Origin: Trissonchulus latispiculum
Taxonomy: Eukaryota > Nematoda > Enoplea > Enoplida > Ironidae
Assembly: GCA_030248195.1 (NCBI GenBank)
Contig: JASAND010020753.1
Span: forward strand, 1-64,000
Length of the DNA: 64,000 nucleotides
Direction: 5' to 3'
Shown here: positions 36,205-48,300 of the stretch, piece by piece
How positions within the stretch are numbered: position 1 is the stretch's first letter
How the letters are laid out: every line of letters begins with the position of its first letter
Made by a program: the position numbers and the translations under genes
The notes under the pieces: model-generated
What the model saw: only the letters and a program-made list of their open reading frames with translations
Database searches by the model: none
What the model was told of the DNA's origin: nothing

Positions 36205-36248
36205 TCTACAGTATCATAGACAATGGCTTATTGTTTTAATGTAATAGG

Positions 36249-36323
36249 TCATCTGTCGAAAGCAGTTATGACATGAACACCATAGAAGACTTTGTTGGCC
36301 AGGAACTTAAAAAATCTTCGTGC
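36249..36323 (-). CDS. Gene B terminal exon: cytoplasmic tail and stop
   Basis: This 75-bp exon follows TTGTTTCAG and encodes ARRFFKFLANKVFYGVHVIT and four further residues, then TGA. It continues in phase 0 from the last residue of the TM6-7 exon. It is homologous to the gene A tail exon at 5081-5149. Confidence 0.8.
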   Translation of the reverse strand, partial: ARRFFKFLANKVFYGVHVITAFDR

Positions 36324-39300
36324 CTGAAACAAGTGTAAAAATATTTAGTTATAATTTAATATTCACTGAATCAGTCAGCTACCTTGCTGCTTCAGCTGTA
36401 AAGGCAGAGGTTCGGTAATAGTTGTGTCAGACGCAATGGAAGCAAGCCACATAGCACTTATGTAATTATTTGCGCTGCTACCACACTTTGGCAGGTCAAT
36501 TCAATTAATATGACTGTCCAGGGAAAGTTTTGTAACGAAAAACTTTGGCATTTGCTTGATGATGTTGTTTAATTTGGCCAAAGCGTTAATGGCTGGTACC
36601 AAATGACCGTGACTTATGAACAAAAGGCTAGATTTGGAAATAATACTATACCCCCCACACACACAGTGCCGCGCGCGCACACACACAAACGGCACATATA
36701 ATATAATATAATATTTCCGGCTTCGCCGGTATTTTTTTAGCAGAAATCCTTAATTTTTAACAAAAGTCGTCCAAAGTATTGAAATTTCTTCTGAAAATTG
36801 AAGGTTTTGTTGCAAATGTCAAAAAAATCGCCAATCTTAAAAAATTACCGTTAAATTTTCGACAAATTTCGCTAATTTATTCTTGAGGTACAAGTCGCCT
36901 CGAAAATTTCAGTTCAGGGTACAAGCCCCCTCAAAATTTTCTGTGGACAAGCCCCACCAGGACCCGGCCCTATGTTAGCTTATGGACATGTTGTTATCTA
37001 TAAAGTTCTCTTGGTCACACTTACTTTTTCAATGGACAGAACATGAAATGTGAATATCAGCACGCCGCTCGTAATATGTAGCGCTGACACAATGGCATAT
37101 AGCGCTATCTTTTGATAGAAGACAGCATACGATCCAACCCAGAGAGCCACAAAGTTGACCAAAACTATCCAAAACAGACCGCTTCTGCTGATTCTAAATT
37201 ATAATTTATTAAATTGTAAATAATTCTTGTAAATAATTATATGAAAAAGTAACAGTCTAGGTTAATATGATTTTACCGTTAATGCGTTTCTAATGACTGA
37301 ACGTATGTAATTATATCGAATGTATTTGAACAAAAAATTAATACAAAGTTAAACTTCTTACAACGATGATTTCCGCTCAGCTGGAGACGACAGAGGCAGT
37401 TCTTCAAGTTCTTCGTCTCTGTTTATTATGAATGTAGCCTCCGCTATCAGCATAGCGGATACAGCACAGCCGATAACAGGAAGTTCAGTGGCCAACTTTA
37501 TGCTATGGCCCTGATTTATCCAGCATCTGTAAAAACATACATAAACTTGCAGTACGTATAGTGTGTAGTTTGTTGATATCTAGCGATAATCTAGAGCAAT
37601 TCAGTGTCAAATTTACTACGCGGGTTAAAACATTATCACATTGGCGACGGGAATGATATTCAATTTTTCAATTCCATTCAAATTTAATTTTCAACGATTT
37701 CTGCCCTTGTTAGAGGCTGCTAGACAACCACTTCTACTTTGAAGGAAAACGGCGTTCCAAAATCTACCTCCCTGGGATTAAGAGTTCATAATTCTCCAGA
37801 AGTACAGTCAGCCACTAGAGGGCTTCTCTTCTTGGCATTGCGTAACGGTACTCCGACCAAAACACAGGAATGTTCTCCCATTTGGTGGAGGGGTCGACAA
37901 GCATACCCCCTCCCCGTTTGGTGGGATTGGGAACAGCCAAACGAGATCCCCGTAAGGTGGGAGGGGGGGTAGCCAAAATAGATCCCCGTTTGGTGGGCCG
38001 GGGAGGGGCGGGGTAGTCAAAATAAGTCCATATTTGGTGGGAGGGTAGACAAGGGCGCTCCCTGTTTGGGTGGAAGGGAGGGATAGTCAAAATGGTTCCA
38101 TATTTGGTGGAGGGTGGGTAGCCAAAAGTGCTCCCCGTTTAGTATGGGTGTAGGGAGAAGGCGGTCTCCGCTTTGAGAGGGGTCAAGGCAAGCTAGGATT
38201 GGCTGAATCTGATTGGCTATTTGTGACGCTCCCCAACGGGGACCACTATTGCCCACCCCCAACAAACGGGGACCTATTTGAGCTACCGGCCCCCCCACCT
38301 AACGGGGAAATATTCACGTATTCTGGTCGGAGCACCGTTACGCAATGCTAAGAAGAGGAGCCCTGTAGTGGCTTACTCTTCTTCTACAACATAGTGTAAT
38401 TATGCACTCTTGCTGGGATGTGATGGAAAACGTATTTTCCAAACAAACAGTGTAGCACATCTTCACAATTGCGGTGGAGCTCAGCATATATTCTTCCTGG
38501 TTTTAAGAAACCGGTAGTTACATTACCATTACCGTAAAAAGGGAGCCAGTTTTAGGCAAAGCTAGCTAGCTAGGCAACAGTAAATGTGGTAGCCAACGTT
38601 ATAAGTTCGTGAATCGGAAGCAGTAGTCGGGGAAAACGATTGATCAGTGATTGACAGGCACCATGAGATACGTTGATGCTTGTAGCATTACTTTATTTTT
38701 CCGGAAGAAATGGGGTTTAATCCGATTATTTTGATGTCTGTTTATTGATTGTGACCCAAACTGATACGTTTCGACACGAATATTTGCTATGAGTGTAGCA
38801 GCTCACGTTAGATGCAATGATCAGAGCTTAAAGATCATGGTTTTGGCAATTAACTTACGAGTATAACGACGAATAATTACGAAGCGCAGTAATTCCAGAA
38901 AGTGCAGTGACTACTGCCGGAAATCCTAAAAAAATAAACAACAACAGTAAATATGTATGTAAAACAAAAGTAAAACTGAATTATAAAAACGTTTTTTCTA
39001 ACACAGCGCTTCAAGTCCAAGTTACAGAGTTTTCTTTTGAAATTTCAGAAATGAATTTAGCGAGAGATGTCAATAGATTTCTGGTTCTATTTATGTAGTT
39101 TAATATGTCTATGTTACGGACCACGTGTATAATTGCCCCATATGCATATGGGGCAAGAGATTTTCCCCATATGCATATGGGACAATGTCTTTGCCCCATG
39201 TGTACATGGGCCAAAGAGCTTTTGCCCCATATGGAAATGGAACAGAAATGTTTTTTCTTCATGATTTTAAGTATTCTCAAATAAATTTGTCGATGATCGT

Positions 39301-42300
39301 GGAAAAATAAAATGTCGATCGTGGCTGAACTGACAGAGGAAACTTGCTGGTGGTAGTCATCAAAGAACAACTGGCTGACTGCAATAAAGTCGGCTGCAAA
39401 CATGGCGTGTTGAATCGACTATATCCTAGAAATGAGTTAGAGGCTCTCGATCGAAACGACCTGGATCTAGAAGCTGTTCCGGAAAAGAACCTGTCACTGC
39501 GTGAGGCTGTAGCCTTGGAAACCGATGGTCAAGGGGTGCAGCGATGCAATTGTCGAACGGGGTGTAAGGATGGAAGATGCACATGCCTGAAGAAAAATCA
39601 AGGATGTGGAAGTGCATGCCATGGAGGAACTGGCTGCACGAATAAAACTTAGAATAAATTGAACCCCCCAAAACACTATTCGTTTTTACATTTTTACTAT
39701 TGAAAATTGTTACTATTTTTACTATTGAAAATTAAATCCGAAAAATGTGTTTTATATGTGTCTGTATCAGAAAATCAGATTAGGTTGTACCTAACTTAAA
39801 TTCTTATAGAAAAGACCTCAAAGACAAAATATTTGTTCCATTTCCATATGGGGCAAAAGATCTTTGGCCCATGTACACATGGGGCAAAGACATTGTCCCA
39901 TATGCACATGGGACAGAAATTTTTGCCCCATATGCATATGGGGCAAAGAACTTGTCGCATATGCATATGGGGCAAAATCTCTTGCCCCATATGCATATGG
40001 GGCAATTATACACATGATCCGTAACATCTATATCTATGTTTAGTTTATGTATTCAAATATACATGAGAGATGATTTCCAACCCTTTGATAAGTCTGTTAG
40101 TGACGTTTGATGCATTCGATTTATTTCATCTCTATGACAGATACGAGTCCAATTTTTGCTGCTTACCGAAGCCAATGCCAGCAATTTTGAATTTACTAGT
40201 GAAAGAACCGACTGATGTAATGTTGCACACAGTACAGAGCAAATGAAGAGAGTCCAGGACAAAGAATGTATTCACTGCTTGAAAGAAGTATTGCAGTAAT
40301 ATTCCTACACAATTGCAATATGTCTAAAACGGAAAATCGTTTTCCAATTAAGAATGCTAGTAGTAGTACTGTTTAGGAAACCATAAGACTTAGGTCTGAG
40401 CAAAATTTACAGAACTAGGCAATTCCCAGAAACAGCCGTAGCTAGCTCCGACAGATACACACGAAGGAACGAAACTAAGAGTGTCACTACGGCACTTCCG
40501 ACCCGAAAAATTCGGACCTGAGTTGGGGATCGAACCCGCAACGGACCTAACCCAACCTTCTAACGACTGAGTCATCCAGGCATAATCGAACCAGGTTTAG
40601 CTTGAATTCGTTCCCAAACTGTAATGACAATTTAGAGGACTCTATCGCAGCAGCCCATCTACAGTCTTTTGGAAGCAAGCCGTTTATTGCCAAGTTTGAA
40701 CTGTTTGAACTATATTTGCCAAGTTGAAACTGTATTAGAGCGACTGGATAATGGTGATCTTATAGTTGTAGTCGCAAGTGTACGATCTTATTACTTAATT
40801 CCAGTTAACAAGTTAAGTACACCAACCCAGCTGTATTTATTCTCTACAGATGTAAGAATGAATATATGCGCCAGGAAAAGGGATATTTCTTCGCAGAAAT
40901 GAATACAGCCCATGTAGGTTGTGTTTCTAAAAACACATTAATTATTACTGTAGGTACAGGCCGCGGTAGTTCGGAATTCATTAATGTTTCTGCATAGGAA
41001 ACATGGTTATAGGATCCTCAAAAACTTAATTGCCTCAAAAGTCAAAGCCAAAGATTATTGCTTCTGCTAAATTATGTAAATAAAGTCTAAGTTAGATAGA
41101 ACAGAAACAATAATGAAATTAGAATAAAATGCAGATTTTACAAATGAGGTTTTTTAAGATGCAGTTACCGTGTAAGGATCTGTGCCAGCATAGCCAGAGC
41201 CAGACATATTAAAATCCATAGACAACCAAAAACTTTGATAGCTAATGCCAAATGACTGAGAAGGGATGATAACTTTGGTCCAGGTGGTTTCTAAAATTTA
41301 CAGCTACACGAGCCAAGTATTCTCGAAACGTGTCAGGTGCAACTAATTTAGAATACTGAGACTACATTCCAATAAGTGGTAGCTATATATATATATAATA
41401 GATTATGTGATAATAATGTGAATGTGAAACTTTTGGCCATGTTTACTGACAAAGAGTACATGTAGCGATTTGTATTGAATGCACTCGCTATATTGAATGA
41501 AAATAGCTCGCATAGCAAGAGTAATATAACGTGAATGGTTTGTCGTCTTTCATAGAAAAAATTGGCAGAGGATCAATTTTTGTATACAAAGTCGCCAACT
41601 CATTAAAAATTGCGAATAACAATTTGGTTCCCAATTGGCAACTGTAGCGATTCCTCAGAATACACAATTCCGTAATCACTTACGGTAGCCTTTTTAAGGT
41701 CACAATCAGTAATGTTTTTGGGGAATTTTTCAGTGGGTTCTCCATCTTTCATATATGCCATCAGCCAGCTACATTTTGGGTCTGTCCACAAGGCTAATTT
41801 ATCTCCCAGTAAATCTCTTCCCTTCTTGGCGTCGTCGTCCGTTAGTGGAGGTAATAATTTGCCATTACGCGATGTTACGTTTCCCAATATGTAACCAGCC
41901 GCCAAAACATCATCTGTTTCATCGTATCCAAGAAACGATAAATATTCCTTCACCTGGAAAAATAATTAGTGTGTACTTGGCTCTGACGTCAGTGTAAGCT
42001 ACAACTGAAGTAGGCTACATACCACTAAGATAATCGCTAATAATGCATATGTTTAATGCCAATACATACGCCTAACCCCATGCTGTTTTACTCCAGTTAA
42101 TGTCGACTTGGTTTCGGAGTTGGAAGTGCTAACTCGTAGGTCAACGATCAGGTCAGTGGGTCCCCTTGGGTTAACTTCCAACTGATAAATCCAAAGTCGG
42201 ATATCAGGAACGTTTGTTTTATATCAATTCTAAACCAAGTGTTGACTTCACTTCAGTTTAGTAATCAAAATTAAATTTCATTTTCTGTTATTTCGTAATA

Positions 42301-45300
42301 TATTTTTTATTCCTGAGCTTAGCTGTGGTCGAAATGGATTCCTCATTAAATGCTCAGTTGGGTTGGAGCCGGACGTTATTGCTGCAAATTAGGTCCAAAG
42401 GCTGATAACTAAGAGCGTGACGCTTATCTAACTTCCGGAGTTGCGTAGTCTTGATAGTCGTTACTTAAGCGAAATCAAATGTTAATTGGCAAAATTTTCC
42501 AATTTATGAATTAGCGCGATTAAAAGTTGTGGAGCAGTTCTAGTGAAAAAGCCCAAGCTTTGCGTCACTCTAGCTACTGTTGACGATACAAGTTGGTCGG
42601 AGCAGTAGTCGGGTGAACGACTGCCGATGACTTGAGTGTGACTGGGGTTTTCAACTTTGCTAAAACCGGCCAATATTTGCACGTTAGTTTGGCTTGAGGG
42701 TCCATGTTTTCTGTCCTGGGCCTTTTACCTTTCTGCCTTCTAGTCAGCGGAGAGCAGCATCTATTGGATCTCCCGTTGCACCCAACGATGCTAAGCCAAA
42801 TACAAAATTCAAAAAATATGTTTGCGACAGGTTTCAGTTATACCGGTATCGAAGAACGGACATATCTTAATTCCTTTTGGTTGGCTCTAGTTTTAGAACG
42901 ATTAACTCAGTGTACCTGCGATCATTCAATTCACTCACCGTTTTATCTGACCCTGCTGAAGACATTGCATTTGGAAATGTCATCAAATAATTTGTTGTTT
43001 CTACAATTTTTGGTATTTCTGTTGTAACTTTTCTAGCTGCGGAACTTTTTGGAAACGATAGCAATTTGTTAGTCGACAAACCGGCTTCGGTGGATAGCGA
43101 CTGTCTCGACACTGTTGCCTTTGTCCTAACTAGTGAAGAAGCACCAGCAAATGAACCATTGGAATATGCTGTCGTCCAAGTCTTACTAGTGGTTGCTCTC
43201 AGTGTCATGGTTGAACTCGCTGTTAAATCAAATGTTGAAAAAGTTGTACTGGACATCGAACTTGTTGAAAATGTAGACGTCATGGCTGCTATTGGAATGG
43301 ATTCTGAAGCTGTCGATGATGCATATGGTGTGCCTGTTGTTGACACCGGTGCAAGAGTAGTAGAAGTTCTCGAAGAAAGTGATATTGTGCTTGCTAACGA
43401 AGTGAGGGCAGCAGAAGTAGGAATTGCGGAAGATACTGACGTTTTGCCCGCAGTTGAGACAGGTGAATTGGGTGTCCAAATTGTGGAAGACGTAGATGTC
43501 GTGCCGGCCTTTGCAGTAGGTGTAGTAAACGTTGAAGCTGTCGAAGAAGCAATTGTACCTGTTGCTGAATTAGGCGCAAACGAAGTTGTTGAATGCGAAG
43601 GTGTTTCAGCTATCGATGAAGCAAGTGCCGTAGCCGCAGACGTTCTTGAATATGTAGGTCCTGTGTCAGTATGTAAGGCAGGCGTCGTGAACGACATTGT
43701 TGGTGAAGGTGCAAGTTCTTTGCTTGTTGTTGAAGTTGGTGCAGATGATGCCGAAGTTCTCGAAGATGCAGATAGTGTATCTGTTTTTGATATAGATGCA
43801 GTGTACGTTATGACCGTTGAAAGAGCAGATGTTGCGCCTGATGATAAGCTTGGTGCAGTAGGTGTTGAAGATGTCGAAGATTTAAATGGTATGCTTGTTA
43901 CTGAAGTAAGAACAGTTGATGCAGAAGTACCAGAAAATGTAAAAGAAGTTGCAGCAGGATATGTTGTCGAAGATGCCAAGACGACGCCCCTTGTTGAAGC
44001 TGGTCCTGTTGTCGTCGAAGTTGTTGAAGACATTGTTTCTGTTGAAGATATTGTTCCTGTTGATGAAACTGAAACATCGGAAATTGAAGTTATTAAAAAA
44101 CTTGATGTTGTCCTAGGCGTTATAGTGGTTACAGTCAGCATCGAAGCGGTTGTAGATGCCGTTGTTGCAGTAATGGTTGAAGAGGACGCCAAAGTTGTTG
44201 AAAACGTTGTTGCTGTCAAAGATGTCATACTGATTGTTGACGCTTGCAAACAGGAAGTGGAAGTTATTGAAGATGTTGATATTCCAGTTGTTGTAATAAT
44301 AACAGTGGATGTCGAAATTGGCGAAGATGTTGACGAAGATGTAGCGAAGATACTTATTGAAGATGTTGACGTTGCACGTGTGGTTGCAGCTGTTGAAGCC
44401 TGCGTCGAAGTTACTGAAGATGCTGAGGGTGCACTTGTGCTTGTAACTGTTGAAATGAACGTCGAAGTTATTGAAGATGTTGATGCTGCAGTTGTGCTAA
44501 CAACTGTCGACATGGGCGCCGAAGTAATTGAGAATGTTGATGTTGCACCTGTGGCTGTGGCTGTTGAAATGGTTGTCAAAGTTACTGAAGATGTTGATGT
44601 TGCAGTTGTGGTTGTACCTGTTGAACTGGGCATTGAAGTTATTGTAGGTGCTGAGGTTGCACTTGTTGTTGTAGTAATACTAGCGGATGTCGAAATTGTT
44701 GAAGATGTGGATGTTGCAGTTGTGGTTGTACCTGTTGAACTGGGCGTCGAAGTTATTGAAGATGTTGATGTTGCAGTTGTGCTCGCAGCTGTCGACATGG
44801 GCGCCGAAGTAATTGAGAATGTCGATGTTGCACTTGTGGCTGTGGCTGTTGAAATGGTTGTCAAAGTTACTGAAGATGTTGATGTTGCAGTTGTGGTTGT
44901 ACCTGTTGAACTGGGCGTTGAAGTTATTGTAGGTGCTGAGGTTGCACTTGTTGTTGTAGTAATACTAGCGGATGTCGAAATGGTTGAAGAAGTTACTATT
45001 GAGCTTGATGTTGAAGTAGGTAAACTGGTCGTCGAAGTTTTTGAATATGTTGAAGTCGCACTGGTGGCCGTGGCTGTTGAACTGGGCGTCGAAGTTACTG
45101 AAGATGACGAGGTTGCACTTGTGCTTGTAGCTGTTGAAATGGGCGTCGAAGTTACTGAAGTGGCCGATGTTGCACTTGTTGTTGTAGTAATACTAGCGGA
45201 GGTCGAAATTGTTGAAGAAGTTACTGTTGAGCTTGATGTTGAAGTAGGTAACCTGGTCGTCGAAGTTATTGAAAATGTTGATGTTGCACTTGTATCTGTA

Positions 45301-48300
45301 GCTGTTGAAACCGTCGTCGATGATACTGAAGATATTAATGTTGCACTTGTGGTTGTACCTGTTGAAGTGGGCGTTGAAGTTATTGTAGATGCTGATGTTG
45401 CACTTGTTGTTGTAGTAATACTAGCGGATGTCGAAATTGTTGAAGATGTTGATGTTGCAGTTTTGGTTGTACCTGTTGAACTGGGCGTCGAAGTTATTGA
45501 AGATGACGAGGTTGCACTTGTGCTTGTAGTTGTTGAAGTGAACGTCGAAGTTACTGAAGACATTGACGTTGCAGTTGTGGCTGAGGCTGTTGAACTGGGC
45601 GTCGAAGTTACTGAAGATGACGAGGTTGCACTTGTGCTTGTAGCTGTTGAAATTGGAGTCGAAGTTCGTGAAGTGGCTGATGTTGCACCTGTTGTTGTAG
45701 TAATACTAGCGGATGTCGAAATTGTTGAAGAAGTTACTGTTGAGCTTGATGTTGAAGTAGGTAAACTGGTCGTCGAAGTTATTGAATATGTTGATGTTGC
45801 ACTGGTGGCTGTGGCTGTTGAAATGGTTGTCAACGTTACTGATGATGTTGATTTTGCACTTGTGGTTGTACCTGATGAAGTGGGTGTTGAAGTTATTGTA
45901 GGTGCTGATGTTGCGCTTGTTGTTGTAGTAATACTAGCTGATGTCGAAATTGTTGAAGAGGTTACTGTTGAGCTTGATGTTGAAGTAGGTAACCTGGTCG
46001 TCGAAGTTATTGAAAATGTTGATGTTGCACCTGCGCTTGTAGCTGTTGAATTGGGCGTCGAAGTTACTGAAGATGACGAGGTTGCACTTGTGCTTGTAGC
46101 TGTTGAAATGGGCGTCGAAGTTGGTGAAGTGGCTGATGTTGCAACTGTTGTTGTAGTAATACTAGCGGATGTCGAAATTGTTGAAGATGTTGCTGTTGCA
46201 CTTGTGCTTGTAGCTGTGGAACTGGGCGCCGAAGTTACTGAAGATGTTGATGTTGCACTTGTGGTTGTAGCAGTTGAAATGGGAGTCGAAGTTACTGAAG
46301 TGGCCGATGTTGCACCTGTTGTTGTAGTAATACTAGCGGATGTCGAAATTGTTGAAGATGGTGCTGTTGAGCTTGATGTTGAAGTAGGCGAACTGGATGC
46401 TGTTGAAGTTGTACTTCTGGTTGTAGGTGTTGAAGTGGACATCGAAGTAGTTGACAATGTTGATGTTGTGCTAGTTATTGCAGTGGTTGACGTGGACGTC
46501 GAAGTTGTTGACAATGTTGATGTTGTGCTAGTTGTTGCAGTGGTTGACGTGGACGTCGAAGTTGTTGACAATGTTGATGTTGTGCTAGTTATTGTAGTGG
46601 TTGACGTGGACGTCGAAGTTGTTGACAATGTTGATGTTGTGCTAGTTATTGCAGTGGTTGACGTGGACGTCGAAGTTGTTGACAAGGTTGATGTTGTGCT
46701 AGTTATTGCAGTGGTTGACGTGGACGTCGAAGTTGTTGACAATGTTGATGTTGTGCTAGTTATTGTAGTGGTTGACGTGGACGTCGAAGTTGTTGACAAT
46801 GTTGATGTTGTGCTAGTTATTGCAGTGGTTGACGTGGACGTCGAAGTTGTTGACAATGTTGATGTTGTGCTAGTTATTGTAGTGGTTGACGCGGACGTCG
46901 AAGTTGTTGACAATGTTGATGTTGTGCTAGTTATTGCAGTGGTTGACGTGGACGTCGAAGTTGTTGTAGATGTTGATGTTGTGCTAGCTATTGTAGTGGT
47001 TGACGTAGACGTCGACGTTGTTGTAGATGTTGATGTTGTGCTAATTATTGTAGTGGTTGACGTAGACGTCGACGTTGTTGTAGATGTTGATGTTGTGCTA
47101 GTTATTGTAGTGGTTGACGTAGACGTCGAAGTTGTTGTAGATGTTGATGTTGTAGTTGTACTTGATGTTGAGGTGACTGTTTGCGTTGTTGTGATTTCTG
47201 TAGTTGTAAAGTACATAAAAAATAAACTATATTAGGTGTACCAGAAATATGAGTCTCATGCAAGGGCTGAGCAAAAAATGAACAAAATTAAACGTTTGAC
47301 ATTACTGTCTATGTGTTCCGTTCCACAACAATAGTTGAACTTATATTCAAGTACACTTAAAGTGTGGTACCGGTTTTGCGTTTTCTTCCTTTTTAAAGCG
47401 CATTTGCATTTGGATTTATTCAAATTAGTTACATCACTACATCATTTAACCTGAAAGCATTTGAAAACAGTCTTTCAGAAATTAGCTTGAATTCGCCAAA
47501 TCCTATACTATTTTCACTATATACAATAGAAATTTAGAGTTTCGGACACCGTCGCCAAGGTATATATTATTCTTCTGCTACTTCTGGGTTGTGTACCATT
47601 TCGAAAATAGCGGGAACCGATAAGTAGCGTAGATACATGTTTCGACGGTTGCAAACAATCAGACCTAATCTTTTATAAGATATTAATTCACAGAGGTCAT
47701 GTGTTCGTAACTTGATTCTGTTTTTGCGACATTTTAAAGAAATGATTTTATTGTAAATGTAAATTATTGTTATTATTGTTATTGCAGTCATTATTATTAA
47801 ACCAATTTCAGTGAAATAGTTGCGTCTGTTGTTTTTAGATGCTATAAATTTGGATCATTTAGAAGCATTGAGATGTTTAACTAAAACTTTGAAATTATAA
47901 CAATTAAAAATATTCGCCAGTCTTTAGCGCCCAAATATAACATTGGGATCTTTATTCATTTACAAGCTTTGCTAGGGAGTTAGCTATTCTTGCAGATCTT
48001 ACTTTTGAGTCTCTACTTATCTAATATTTCTAATAAGCTAGATGAGCATTTTCTGCCAATTTCACATTTTATTCAACTTTGAAATAAAGTAATTGCTCTT
48101 GATTGTAGGCTGATAGAGCGAAAAAGAAAGGACCTCTCCGGGCAAATTAAATTGCCAAAAGATATTGTAAGCAAATATCTTTCAGATCTGCCCATTGGTT
48201 ATGCAGTAATCTCGAACAAAAAAGCTGGCAGCTATTTGACAAAATCACTTATTCGACCAGAACTTCAGTATAATTTAGTTTACAGGCAATTAACACAATT

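Larger units (their letters stand above)
39112..40026 (+). mobile_element. Ginger-like DNA transposon with TCTA duplication, internally deleted
   Basis: The ends are TGTTACGGACCACGTGTATA and, inverted, TGTTACGGATCATGTGTATA. Direct repeats TCTA flank it (39108-39111, 40027-40030). Inverted repeats extend about 130 bp on the left and 190 bp on the right. The only coding remnant is the C-terminal Cys-rich tail of a Gypsy-integrase-like transposase. TGT...ACA ends and a 4-bp duplication fit the Ginger superfamily, but the target is not CCGG, so this is a different lineage from the element at 24723. It is inside a gene B intron. Confidence 0.82.

Noticed and set aside
43066..47235. Long plus-strand ORF of 1,389 codons rich in Val, Asp and Glu
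   Set aside because: It is the antisense shadow of the gene B mucin exon; the minus strand has correct splice sites, phases and a domain context.
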